Positions 1-6,760 are shown, counted from the stretch's first letter. The stretch is 9,452 nt of DNA from Myxococcales bacterium (GCA_003159055.1 PMLH01000441.1:1-9452); one strand, 5' to 3'. Notes: generated by a model from the letters alone, not told the origin. Made by a program: numbers and translations.

Positions 1-1
1 G

Positions 2-1774
2 CTCAAGACCTTCTACGGCATGGGTTTCGATTTCTTCGAAGGCTATGGCCTTACCGAAACCTCGCCGGTTCTTGCGGTCAGCACGCCCAAGAAGAAACCC
101 ATCGCAGGGTCGGTCGGACAACCGCTGGCCGGCGTGGAAGTGAAGATCGCGAACCCTGACGATTCGGGCGTGGGCGAAGTTATCGCGCGCGGCAAGAACG
201 TGATGGCGGGGTACTGGCAGGACGAGGAAGCCACCGCACACGCCATCCGCGACGGGTGGTTCCACACCGGCGATCTCGGCCGTTTCGAGGACGGCAACCT
301 GTTCATCGTCGGCCGCAGCAAAGACATCATCATCGACGCCAACGGAAAGAACGTCTACCCCGACGAGATCGAAGAGCTGTACAAAGGCTCGCCCTACATC
401 AAGGAGCTGTCGGTGGTTGGACTGCCCGACGGTGTGGCCGAGCACGTCGCATGCGCGGTGGTGCCGGATCTTGAGCACGAGCCGGCGTTGAGCCTGGCCG
501 AGGTGAAGCAGAAGATCGAAGCGCATTTTCGCGCGATCTCGGCACCGCTACCGTTTTGGAAGCGCGTGCGGACCCTGGAATTCTGGGAAGGCGAGCTTCC
601 CCGGACCACCACCCAAAAAGTCAAGCGCCGCGACGTCACGGCCGAGCTTCGCCAACGTCACGAAAAGGCCATGGCCGACGGGCAAGGCGACGACGGCGCT
701 CGCAATGCCGAGGCCAGCCACAGCTGGTTCCTCGAAATCGTCGCCGACGCTTGTGGCAAACCCTACTCGCAGGTGCACATGTCGAGTGCTCTCGACGAGC
801 TGGGATTCGACAGTCTGACCTTCAACGAACTTGCTGCTGGCCTGGAGAACGCATCGGTTCATGTTCCCGAAGGCGTCGTTTTCGCTGGCGCCCACGACGT
901 GGCGGCCCTTCACGACATGATCACAGGCAAGCGTCACGCGATTTCCCTCGAAAAGCGCGACAGCAAGAAGACCGTCGACAATGAAGCCGACGACATCAGG
1001 CTGCCGTCGCCGGTGGCCAGCATCGGCAAGCGCGGGCTCGCCAAGGCGCAGCGCTTGTTCTATACGCGAGCTCTGAGCACCAAGGTTCGCGGCGAAGCGT
1101 ACATTCCGCAGCACACGAACTTCATCGTGGCAGCCAACCATTCTTCACACCTCGACATGGGCGCGCTGAAAGTTGCGCTCGGCGATGCCGGGCACGAGCT
1201 CGCATCGCTGGCGGCGGCCGACTACTTCTTCAAGAACAAGTGGCGACGCGCCTACTTCAAGAACCTCACCAATCTCGTGCCGATGGAGCGCAGTGGTTCG
1301 ATCCGCAAATCGCTCGGTATCGCGGAGCAGGTGCTCCGTAACGGTAAGAGTCTGGTGCTTTTCCCTGAAGGCACGCGCTCGCGAACCGGTGAGATGGCGG
1401 ATTTTTTGCCCAGCCTCGGGTACTTGGCCATGCACGCGAACGTCGGGGTTCTACCGGCCTACATCGAGGGCACGCACGACGCTATGCCCGTCGGCGCGAC
1501 CATTCCGAAGAAGCGCGACCTTGGCGTCTACTTCGGGCCGTTCCTCACCATCGATTTTCTGCGCCAGCTCACCAAGGGCATGTCTCATCAGGAGGCGTGG
1601 CGCGTGTGCTCGGCGCTGACCCAGCGGATCGTCGAGAATCTGCGCGATGGCGTGACCCCGCGCTTCGATGTGGACAGTGTGCGTGCGGCTTGGGATGGCG
1701 AAAGCCTGGGGCCCTTGGTCCCGCCGCCCTTCCGTGCCCGAGGACGCGGTAACTTGGGACGGACGTCGTCATGA
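2..1774 (+). CDS. AMP-ligase / acyl carrier / PlsC acyltransferase fusion protein (5' partial)
   Basis: The reading frame is open from base 2, so the N-terminus lies outside the window; 590 residues are visible. Residues 1 to about 225 are the C-terminal part of an acyl-AMP ligase: YGLTETSP (15-22), GWFHTGDLG (85-93), GRSKDIII (104-111), NGKNVYP (114-120), and a terminal TTQKVKR whose K206 should be the catalytic lysine. Residues about 237-310 form an acyl carrier domain with GFDSL; S271 is the expected phosphopantetheine serine. Residues about 355-520 are a PlsC-type glycerolipid acyltransferase with the HX4D motif NHSSHLD (H380, D385), the FPEGTRS block (454-460) and a VGVLPAYIEGT block. 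Family knowledge implies that a fatty acid is adenylated, moved to the in-cis carrier and passed to a hydroxyl or lysolipid acceptor at the membrane. E. coli Aas has the acyltransferase first and no built-in carrier, so the order here differs. The stop overlaps the next start (ATGA), which suggests translational coupling. The substrate is unknown. Confidence 0.93.
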   Translation, partial: LKTFYGMGFDFFEGYGLTETSPVLAVSTPKKKPIAGSVGQPLAGVEVKIANPDDSGVGEVIARGKNVMAGYWQDEEATAHAIRDGWFHTGDLGRFEDGNLFIVGRSKDIIIDANGKNVYPDEIEELYKGSPYIKELSVVGLPDGVAEHVACAVVPDLEHEPALSLAEVKQKIEAHFRAISAPLPFWKRVRTLEFWEGELPRTTTQKVKRRDVTAELRQRHEKAMADGQGDDGARNAEASHSWFLEIVADACGKPYSQVHMSSALDELGFDSLTFNELAAGLENASVHVPEGVVFAGAHDVAALHDMITGKRHAISLEKRDSKKTVDNEADDIRLPSPVASIGKRGLAKAQRLFYTRALSTKVRGEAYIPQHTNFIVAANHSSHLDMGALKVALGDAGHELASLAAADYFFKNKWRRAYFKNLTNLVPMERSGSIRKSLGIAEQVLRNGKSLVLFPEGTRSRTGEMADFLPSLGYLAMHANVGVLPAYIEGTHDAMPVGATIPKKRDLGVYFGPFLTIDFLRQLTKGMSHQEAWRVCSALTQRIVENLRDGVTPRFDVDSVRAAWDGESLGPLVPPPFRARGRGNLGRTSS

Positions 1775-2784
1775 AGATTCTTGTCACCGGCGGCACAGGA
1801 TTCCTCGGCTCGCACTTCATGAACGAGCTGTGCAAACGCGTGGATGCCGCGAGCGTACGCGTGCTGAACCTGGTCAACACCCCGGCGCTGGAGAAGCTCG
1901 GCGTCGAGGTCCTGGTCGGAACGGTCACGTCTCGCCCCGACGTTGAGCGGGCGATGGACGGCGTCACCCACGTCTATCACTTGGCCGGGTTCGTTTCCCG
2001 GCGTCCGGAAGATGCGCACCTGATGTTCACCGTGCACGTGGACGGCACGCGCGTGGTTTGCCAGGCGGCAGCCGAGGCCGGCGTGAAGCGCATCGTGATG
2101 TCCTCGACCAGCGGCACCATCGCGATCTCTGAGCGCGACGACGAATGGCCTGACGAGAATACGCCGCCGCCGATGGCGCTGATTTCGCGTTGGGGGTATT
2201 ACTCGAGCAAGCTCTACCAGGAAGCGACCGCGCGACAGTTCTGTGGTGACAAGGTCGAGCTGGTGATGGTGAATCCAAGTTTGCTGCTCGGCCCCGGCGA
2301 CGAGCGAATCGGTTCCACGCGCGAGGTGCTTTCGTTCTTGTCGGGCGACGTTCGCGTCGTCCCGCCCGGCGGGATCAATTTTGTCGACGCTCGCGACGTG
2401 GCGGCGATTATTCCAGTGGCGATGGAGAAGGGTCGGCCGGGCGAACGCTACCTGCTCGGCGGTCACAACATGACCTTCGCCCAGTATTTCGACCGTATGG
2501 AGCGTCTGAGCAAGGAGTACTCGCCGCGTATCAAGCTGCCCGGTGACTGGCCGTGGCTGGCGGCGCGGGCGCAGGCGGCGGTTTTCAAGGCCTTGGGCCG
2601 CACGGCGCCCATCGAGCCGACCGCGGCGGATCAGGCCAAGTACTTCTGGTACTTCGATGGCGTCAAGGCCAGGGAAGAACTCGGCTTCGTTCCGCGCGGG
2701 GCCAGCGAGACCATTCACGACACCATCGAGTACGTCCGCGCACATCACCTCGGCAGCGGGGCATTCACGAAAAGGAACAGCTAG
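1771..2784 (+). CDS. Extended SDR: NAD(P)-dependent epimerase/dehydratase-family protein
   Basis: A 337-residue extended short-chain dehydrogenase/reductase. The N-terminal Rossmann motif TGGTGFLG (residues 6-13; G7, G10, G13) binds NAD(P). VYHLAG follows near residue 70, SSTSG at 111-115 supplies the active-site Ser/Thr, and YYSSK (143-147) supplies catalytic Y143 and K147. The middle (VNPSLLLGPGD, then NFVDARDV and GERYLLGG) resembles dihydroflavonol-4-reductase-like and HpnA-like (hopanoid-associated) proteins. These act on sugar, sterol-like or 2-hydroxy/keto substrates, so the exact reaction cannot be read from sequence. The ATG overlaps the stop of the acyltransferase fusion (ATGA) and the Shine-Dalgarno is weak, so translation is probably coupled to the upstream gene. 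The context suggests a redox step on the product of the fusion enzyme or on a related lipid, which is an inference. Family assignment is sure; the specific function is not. Confidence 0.92.
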   Translation: MKILVTGGTGFLGSHFMNELCKRVDAASVRVLNLVNTPALEKLGVEVLVGTVTSRPDVERAMDGVTHVYHLAGFVSRRPEDAHLMFTVHVDGTRVVCQAAAEAGVKRIVMSSTSGTIAISERDDEWPDENTPPPMALISRWGYYSSKLYQEATARQFCGDKVELVMVNPSLLLGPGDERIGSTREVLSFLSGDVRVVPPGGINFVDARDVAAIIPVAMEKGRPGERYLLGGHNMTFAQYFDRMERLSKEYSPRIKLPGDWPWLAARAQAAVFKALGRTAPIEPTAADQAKYFWYFDGVKAREELGFVPRGASETIHDTIEYVRAHHLGSGAFTKRNS

Positions 2785-2794
2785 ACTTCGCCCC

Positions 2795-3922
2795 ATGTCG
2801 GACACCCTGTCGCAATACCGCAACCTGTTCCCGATCACCGACACCTGCCACTACCTGAACCACGCGGCAGTGTCTCCGACCTCCACGCGCGTGCGCGACG
2901 CGGTCAAGGGGTGGATGGACGATCTGACCCTGCATGGGATGGCGAACGTCGCGGATTGGGTGCGCCGCGAACGCGATACGCGGGCGACGGCGGCACGCAT
3001 CCTCGGCGCATCGCCAGACGAAATCGCCTTCGTGCGCAGCACCTCGCATGGTCTTGGCACCTTCGCGGGAGGGTTATCGTGGCAGCCCGGCGATGAGGTC
3101 GCGGTGTGCACGCAGCTTGAATACCCGGCCAACGTGTACCCTTGGATGCACCTCGCCGACCGCGGCGTCGTGTTGCGACCGATCGAAACCGTCGATGGCG
3201 GCGTTACGGTGGCCGGGGTTGCCAAAGTCCTCGGCCCGCGCACTCGCCTCGTGTCGGTCAGCTCGGTGGAATTCGCAACCGGTGTGGCGACCGATCTGGA
3301 AGCTATCGGCGGTCTTTGTCGCGAGCACGGCGTCCTTTTTTGCGTGGACGGTATCCAGAGCGTAGGCGCGTTTCCCATCGACGTGGTCAAGGCAAAGATC
3401 GATCTGCTTTCCGCGGACAGTCACAAGTGGCAGCTCGGCTTGCCTGGGATCGGCATCGCGTTCGTCCGCCGGGACGTCCTGCCCTTACTCAGGCCGGTGG
3501 TGGTCGGTTGGAAGAGCATCAAGACGCCCCTTGATTTTGATCATCTCAACTTCGTGCTACGCGACGATGCCGCCAAGCTGGAAGAGGGCACGCAGAGCTT
3601 CGCCACCATCTTGGGTCTCGGCGCAGCGCTGACGTTGCTCGAAGAGGTCGGCATCGAACGCATCGCTGCTCACATCGCGGACTGGCTCGACCAGGCTCAC
3701 AGCGTCCTGGCATCAGCTGGCCTCGACCCGGCGCCCGATCGTGCGCTTCGCAAGGGCATTCTCACCTTCCGTCCGCCCAGGGGCACCGCGGAGGAATTCG
3801 CGGCGCGTGCACAGGAGGCCCGGGTGATGCTGTCGCCGCGCCGAGGACGGGTGCGCATCTCTCCGCACTTCTACAGCGGCGAAAGTGAACTGGCCGCGCT
3901 GCTGGCTCTCGTCCGCGCTTAA
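2795..3922 (+). CDS. PLP-dependent class-V aminotransferase-fold enzyme
   Basis: A 375-residue fold-type I PLP enzyme of the class-V (NifS/CsdB/isopenicillin-N-epimerase-like) group. Visible marks are YLNHAAVSP (20-28) at the substrate entrance, RSTSHG (81-86) for cofactor phosphate binding, VDGIQSVG (184-191) with D185 contacting the pyridine nitrogen and Q188 the ring oxygen, and SADSHKW (206-212) with K211 as the Schiff-base lysine. RVRISPHFY near the end (R354) is the usual substrate-carboxylate arginine region. No cysteine lies in the C-terminal half; the last are C178 and C183, so the mobile-loop cysteine of cysteine desulfurases is absent. An aminotransferase, epimerase or lyase is therefore more likely than a sulfur donor. 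I chose the ATG at 2795 because it puts the conserved N-terminal motif at the usual distance and starts 10 bases after the upstream stop. The same reading frame is open further upstream but would overlap the SDR gene by about 240 bases. The substrate is not identifiable. Confidence 0.9.
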   Translation: MSDTLSQYRNLFPITDTCHYLNHAAVSPTSTRVRDAVKGWMDDLTLHGMANVADWVRRERDTRATAARILGASPDEIAFVRSTSHGLGTFAGGLSWQPGDEVAVCTQLEYPANVYPWMHLADRGVVLRPIETVDGGVTVAGVAKVLGPRTRLVSVSSVEFATGVATDLEAIGGLCREHGVLFCVDGIQSVGAFPIDVVKAKIDLLSADSHKWQLGLPGIGIAFVRRDVLPLLRPVVVGWKSIKTPLDFDHLNFVLRDDAAKLEEGTQSFATILGLGAALTLLEEVGIERIAAHIADWLDQAHSVLASAGLDPAPDRALRKGILTFRPPRGTAEEFAARAQEARVMLSPRRGRVRISPHFYSGESELAALLALVRA

Positions 3923-3961
3923 CTCGCTGCGGTCGCGACGCGGCCCCGGACCACTGGGCCG

Positions 3962-3998
3962 GAAATAGAAAGGGCCTCCTGGCATCGCCAGAAGGCCC
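3962..3998 (-). terminator. Rho-independent terminator of the minus-strand Lys/Ala-rich protein gene
   Basis: The inverted repeat 3972-3998 has arms GGGCCT-C-CTGGC and GCCAG-A-AGGCCC around the loop ATC. Read on the minus strand, the single mismatch becomes a G-U pair, giving a 12-bp stem, and the stem is followed by TTTCTATTT. On the plus strand the mismatch is A-C and no T run follows. Both points orient the terminator toward the gene ending at 4020. The plus-strand aminotransferase transcript would meet only the imperfect form. Confidence 0.8.
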
Positions 3999-4019
3999 GC
4001 GTAGCTCGCAGAATTCGCG

Positions 4020-4484
4020 CTACTTCTTGTCGGCTTTGGACGGCTCGGCCTTGGCAGGCTTGGCGGGCTCGGCCTTGGACGGCTCGGCCTTGGCAGGCTT
4101 GGCGGGCTCGGCCTTGGCGGGCTCGGCCTTCTCAGCCTTCGGCTTCTCCGTCTTCTCGGCTTTCGCAGGCTCGGCCTTTTCGGGCTTGGCTTCCTTTGCC
4201 TTGGCGGCCTTCTCTTCCTTTTCGGCCTTTGCCTTGGCGGCCTTCTCTTCCTTTTCGGCCTTGTCAGCCTTCGCGGCTTCGGGCTTTTCAGCCTTTTCGG
4301 CCTTTTCAGCCTTGGCGGGCTCGGCCTTGTCGGCCTTGGCGGCGGCGGGCTTGTCAGCTTTTTCCGGGGCCTTGGCAGCGGGGGCCGCTGCTGCTGGTGC
4401 CGCTGGCGCCTTGCCTTGTGCCAAGGCAACGCCCGACAGCGGCAGCAATGCCGAAACCGAAAGAACCATGAGTAGACGCTTCAT
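4020..4484 (-). CDS. Exported Lys/Ala/Glu/Pro-rich low-complexity protein
   Basis: A 154-residue protein with a Sec signal peptide: basic MKR, a hydrophobic core to about residue 18, and a signal-peptidase I site VALA|QG after A22. The mature 132 residues use only K, A, E, P, D, S, T, Q and G: no aromatic residues, no cysteine, no histidine and no hydrophobic residue larger than alanine or proline. Repeats of the KAE/KAEPAK type dominate, including a 13-residue unit (KAEPSKAEPAKPA) and an 11-residue unit copied exactly in the DNA. A charged extended or helical rod outside the cytoplasm is likely; it resembles TolA-like linkers and histone-H1-like tails in composition only. The start is well supported: GGAGGA (4491-4496, minus) lies 6 bases from the ATG, and a promoter and a terminator fit this strand. 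The long opposite-strand reading frame over the same bases is the expected mirror of this composition. The function is unknown. Confidence 0.85.
   Translation of the reverse strand: MKRLLMVLSVSALLPLSGVALAQGKAPAAPAAAAPAAKAPEKADKPAAAKADKAEPAKAEKAEKAEKPEAAKADKAEKEEKAAKAKAEKEEKAAKAKEAKPEKAEPAKAEKTEKPKAEKAEPAKAEPAKPAKAEPSKAEPAKPAKAEPSKADKK
4038..4115. repeat. 39-bp tandem repeat inside the low-complexity gene
   Basis: A 39-bp unit starting GGACGGCTCGGCC at 4038 recurs from 4077, almost exactly for the full unit. It codes on the minus strand for the 13-residue unit KAEPSKAEPAKPA. The length is a multiple of three, so copy-number change would keep the frame. Confidence 0.8.
4195..4260. repeat. 33-bp exact tandem duplication inside the low-complexity gene
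   Basis: Bases 4195-4227 and 4228-4260 are identical, each beginning TTTGCCTTGGCGG. They encode two copies of an 11-residue Lys/Ala/Glu unit. Identity at third codon positions points to recent duplication rather than selection on protein composition alone. Confidence 0.8.
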
Positions 4485-4523
4485 CGATTGTCCTCCACGA
4501 GTGTGACGTTGGACTGCGGGCGC

Positions 4524-4551
4524 ATCATACAGGTGCGCCGAAGTATTTCCA
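4524..4551 (-). promoter_or_regulatory. Candidate sigma70-type promoter for the low-complexity protein gene
   Basis: On the minus strand, TGGAAA (4546-4551; 4 of 6 matches to TTGACA) and TATGAT (4524-4529; 5 of 6 matches to TATAAT) are separated by 16 bases. Transcription would start near 4516, about 32 bases before the ATG and just ahead of the GGAGGA ribosome binding site. It is a prediction from consensus only. Confidence 0.45.
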
Positions 4552-4693
4552 CCCCCACGAGATGGAATTGCTTAACCAGTGAAGCGGTGCGTCGCAAAGC
4601 GGTTTTCGTCGAGGGCGAGGGTCGGGGCGGCCAGATTGCCGACCGGCATCCGCCGCTTGAGTGGCAGTCCAGCTTCTGCGACCATGGCGGCCG

Positions 4694-4700
4694 AAAGGAA
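4694..4700 (+). promoter_or_regulatory. Ribosome binding site fixing the pyruvate kinase start
   Basis: AAAGGAA lies 8 bases before the ATG at 4709. An in-frame GTG at 4661 would add 16 residues that have no counterpart in pyruvate kinases, whereas the 4709 start begins directly with the family N-terminus MRKVKIVCTLGPAT. The site is part of a GGAATTCC palindrome (4697-4704). Confidence 0.7.
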
Positions 4701-4708
4701 TTCCTCCC

Positions 4709-6121
4709 ATGCGCAAAGTAAAGATCGTCTGCACGCTCGGTCCCGCAACCGCGGGGGTGCCCCGGCTGGTTGAGCTGATCGAAGCAGGCATGGATGTGGC
4801 AAGACTCAATTTTTCGCACGGCGAATACGGCACGCACCAAGCGATGTTCAACGACGTGCGTGCCGCCGCCAAACAGGTCGGGCGTCCGATCACGGTGTTC
4901 GCCGATTTGTGCGGACCCAAGATTCGCGTCGGAAAGATGCAGGGTGGGCAGGTCATCCTCGAAAAGGGGAAGACGATTGTTCTCGGCACCGGCGAATTCC
5001 TCGGCAGCGCCGACAGGGTGCCGCACTCGTACCTTCCGCTGGCTCGCGACGTGAAGCCCGGTGATCCGATTCTGCTCGACGATGGACTTCTACAGCTTCG
5101 TGTCGAATCGGTAACGGGCGACGACGTGCTTTGCCAGATCGTCGACGGTGGTGTGCTGAAAGACAAGAAGGGGATGAACCTGCCCGGTTCCGCGCTCTCC
5201 GTGCCGGCGCTGACCGAGAAAGACAAGAAGGACATTGTTTTCGGTCGCGAGCTGGGCGTCGATTGGTTCGCGCTTTCGTTCGTGCGAAATCCCAAGGACG
5301 TCGAGGAGGCCAAGTCGCTCTCGGGCGGCATTCCCATCATCGCCAAGATCGAGAAGCCGGAAGCGGTGGACAACTTGGACGCGATCCTGGAAGTGGCCGA
5401 CGCGGTCATGGTTGCGCGCGGGGACCTTGGCGTGGAAGCCGGCCACGAAAAGGTGCCGCTGGTGCAGAAGCGGATTCTGCGCGATGTCAAGCTGCGCGCG
5501 AAGCCCGCGATCACCGCCACGCAGATGCTGGATTCGATGATCAAGAACCCGCGGCCGACCCGCGCCGAGGTTTCCGACGTCGCGAACGCGGTTCTCGACG
5601 GAACCGATGCGGTCATGCTGTCGGCCGAGACCTCGGTGGGCGACTACCCGGTCGAGGCGGTCAAGACCTTGGGCAGGATCATCGACGAGATCGAGCGCCA
5701 CGAGAACTATCTCACCGCTGGCAAAGATCGGCCGGACGTCCGCGAGCGCACTTTTTCGAGCTCAATCGCCGACGCCGCCGCGGAAATCGCCGAGGACTTG
5801 CACCTGGCGGCTATCGCCGTCTACACGGAAAGCGGCCACTCGGCGAGCCTGCTGTCCGCGCAGCGTCCGCTCGCCAACATCGTCGCGTTTTCGCGGCACG
5901 AGAAGGTTCTCGGTCGTCTCGGGCTGCTCTGGGGCGTGCGTCCGCTGTTTGGCGAATGGGTTGCGGGCGTTGCTGGCGTGATTGCGCAAGCCGAACGCGA
6001 GCTCTTGCACCATCACATCGCCGACGTGGGCGACGACATCGTCATCACCTTCGGCATGGTTCTCGGCAGCGAGCCTTTCCAGACCAACATGCTCAAGCTG
6101 CACAAGTTGAAGGCACAATAG
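4709..6121 (+). CDS. pyk: Pyruvate kinase, predicted potassium-independent type
   Basis: A 470-residue enzyme of normal family length, making pyruvate and ATP from phosphoenolpyruvate and ADP in the last step of glycolysis. It starts MRKVKIVCTLGPAT. RLNFSHG (32-38) is the nucleotide/phosphate site, IAKIEKPE (211-218) holds catalytic K213 and Mg ligand E215, ARGDLGVE (236-243) holds Mg ligand D239, and PAITATQMLDSM includes T271. The A-domain signature with RPTRAEVSDVANAVLDGTD follows, and the protein ends in the usual TNMLKLHKL strand. The B domain (about 68-165) and the C-terminal allosteric domain (about 350-470) are both present. In DLCGPKIRV (66-74), K71 stands where potassium-dependent enzymes have glutamate, and L67 and V74 agree with the potassium-independent class. 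The gene is divergent from the low-complexity protein gene (224-base gap) and convergent, with an 11-base gap, to the winged-helix gene. No frameshift is seen. Confidence 0.97.
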   Translation: MRKVKIVCTLGPATAGVPRLVELIEAGMDVARLNFSHGEYGTHQAMFNDVRAAAKQVGRPITVFADLCGPKIRVGKMQGGQVILEKGKTIVLGTGEFLGSADRVPHSYLPLARDVKPGDPILLDDGLLQLRVESVTGDDVLCQIVDGGVLKDKKGMNLPGSALSVPALTEKDKKDIVFGRELGVDWFALSFVRNPKDVEEAKSLSGGIPIIAKIEKPEAVDNLDAILEVADAVMVARGDLGVEAGHEKVPLVQKRILRDVKLRAKPAITATQMLDSMIKNPRPTRAEVSDVANAVLDGTDAVMLSAETSVGDYPVEAVKTLGRIIDEIERHENYLTAGKDRPDVRERTFSSSIADAAAEIAEDLHLAAIAVYTESGHSASLLSAQRPLANIVAFSRHEKVLGRLGLLWGVRPLFGEWVAGVAGVIAQAERELLHHHIADVGDDIVITFGMVLGSEPFQTNMLKLHKLKAQ

Positions 6122-6135
6122 GCTCCGCCGGCCTA
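6119..6135. repeat. Short dyad containing both convergent stop codons
   Basis: TAGGC (6119-6123) and GCCTA (6131-6135) form a 5-bp stem with a 7-base loop between pyk and the winged-helix gene. The outer three bases are the two TAG stops. No T run follows on either strand, so it is at best a weak bidirectional end signal. Confidence 0.3.
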
Positions 6136-6432
6136 CGCCTTGCGGGTCAGGCTGGCCGCGAGAACCTCCAAGGCGGAGATCTTTCCTGCCGCGGTCAGCG
6201 CGAAGGTCAGCCGTGGCTGTCCCGTGCGCTTGTCCAGGGCGCCGCTCCGGCGCTCGACCAGCCCAGTGTTCTCAAGGTCGCCGATCGCCGTCGCGAAGGC
6301 CTGCTCGTCGAGCTGGATCTGCCCGTCTGTCCAGTCACGCACCTTGCGGATGATCTCAGGACCCTCGCTCTCGCCGGTGATCAGCACTCTTAGCAGCGCC
6401 GCCTGCGGTGTGACGAGCGGTCCCTGACTCAT
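6133..6432 (-). CDS. Small PadR-like winged-helix protein, putative transcription regulator
   Basis: A 99-residue protein that looks like a single winged-helix domain. Residues about 7-25 (TPQAALLRVLITGESEGPE) match the first helix and turn of PadR-like repressors (the LLxLLxxGPxHGYEI pattern). A recognition-helix-like stretch with LDEQAFATAIGDLENTGLVERR (about 41-62) parallels the PadR pattern of pairwise reading and 'LExxGLVE'. RLTFALTAAGK (about 74-84) resembles the wing followed by LTxxG. The long C-terminal dimerisation helix of classical PadR is absent, so it may be a minimal PadR-2-like or PF03551-type protein; that is an inference. GGAG lies 6 bases before the ATG. The upstream gene on the same strand ends 18 bases away, so the two are probably co-transcribed. 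A dyad ahead of that upstream gene (6761-6777) is a possible autoregulatory operator. The ligand and regulon are unknown. Confidence 0.75.
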   Translation of the reverse strand: MSQGPLVTPQAALLRVLITGESEGPEIIRKVRDWTDGQIQLDEQAFATAIGDLENTGLVERRSGALDKRTGQPRLTFALTAAGKISALEVLAASLTRKA

Positions 6433-6450
6433 GGGACGCTCCGCCTGGGG

Positions 6451-6732
6451 CTACGGCTTCTTCTCATCGTCGTCCTCATCGTCGTCCCTCTCGGTCGACT
6501 GGCGGCGAAGCAATTCGAAGGTCAACGTGCTTTCGATGGACGACTGCACCGGAACCGTGACGTTGTCATCGACGATTTCGCGGGGCGCGGCAGGCTGGCC
6601 ATCCATCGCGCGGTCCTCATCACTGGCCTCACACGCGGGCAACTCGCGAGTCTTGTAGAGGTTCGGTGAGTGCATGGCGACGGGAACGCCATCGGTGGCG
6701 ACAGGCACGCGCACGGTCTTCTTCGTCGTCAT
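6451..6732 (-). CDS. Unrecognised small protein with a highly acidic C-terminal tail
   Basis: A 93-residue protein that I do not recognise. There is no signal peptide or membrane segment. It starts MTTKKTVRVPVATDG, contains one cysteine (C34, in LPACEASDED), a stretch ending in IVDDNVTVPVQSSIE, a short helix-prone segment TLTFELLRRQSTE (about 69-81) and a tail ERDDDEDDDEKKP (81-93). Most of it looks disordered apart from the helix-prone segment. The tail DNA is a 12-bp tandem repeat. The ATG is preceded by GGGGG at 7 bases, and the gene is the first of a probable two-gene unit with the winged-helix protein, 18 bases downstream. Co-transcription suggests a partner, sensor or anti-regulator, but this is only context. 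It could be lineage-specific. Coding is supported by the operon spacing and by the lack of any other gene over these bases. Confidence 0.62.
   Translation of the reverse strand: MTTKKTVRVPVATDGVPVAMHSPNLYKTRELPACEASDEDRAMDGQPAAPREIVDDNVTVPVQSSIESTLTFELLRRQSTERDDDEDDDEKKP
6464..6487. repeat. 12-bp tandem repeat encoding the acidic tail
   Basis: TCATCGTCGTCC occurs twice in direct succession (6464-6475 and 6476-6487). On the minus strand each copy contributes four acidic residues, so unit gain or loss would change only the length of the tail. Confidence 0.75.
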
Positions 6733-6760
6733 GAATTTGCCCCCATTGCGTCAGAGAGGC

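Noticed and set aside
1588..2844. Long minus-strand reading frame (about 418 codons) across the SDR gene
   Set aside because: The plus strand encodes a complete SDR with all catalytic motifs over the same bases. The antisense translation has no family features and is a product of high GC.
3941..3961. CGGCCC/GGGCCG hairpin after the aminotransferase gene, as a plus-strand terminator
   Set aside because: Only 6 bp with a 9-base loop and no T run. It may be incidental in GC-rich DNA.
4038..4260. Repeat block considered as a CRISPR array or other non-coding repeat
   Set aside because: The units are contiguous, have no spacers, are multiples of three and stay in the minus-strand reading frame.
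3713..4429. Arg/Pro/Ser-rich minus-strand frame of about 238 codons
   Set aside because: It is a frame-shifted reading of the same repeat DNA, running through the terminator and into the aminotransferase gene.
4027..4506. Plus-strand frame of about 159 codons, rich in Ala, Ser, Gly and Phe, opposite the Lys/Ala-rich gene
   Set aside because: It is the antisense of Lys/Glu/Ala repeats. The minus strand has the signal peptide, GGAGGA site, promoter and terminator.
4661..4708. N-terminal extension of pyruvate kinase from GTG 4661
   Set aside because: The 16 added residues have no family counterpart, and the AAAGGAA site fits the ATG at 4709.
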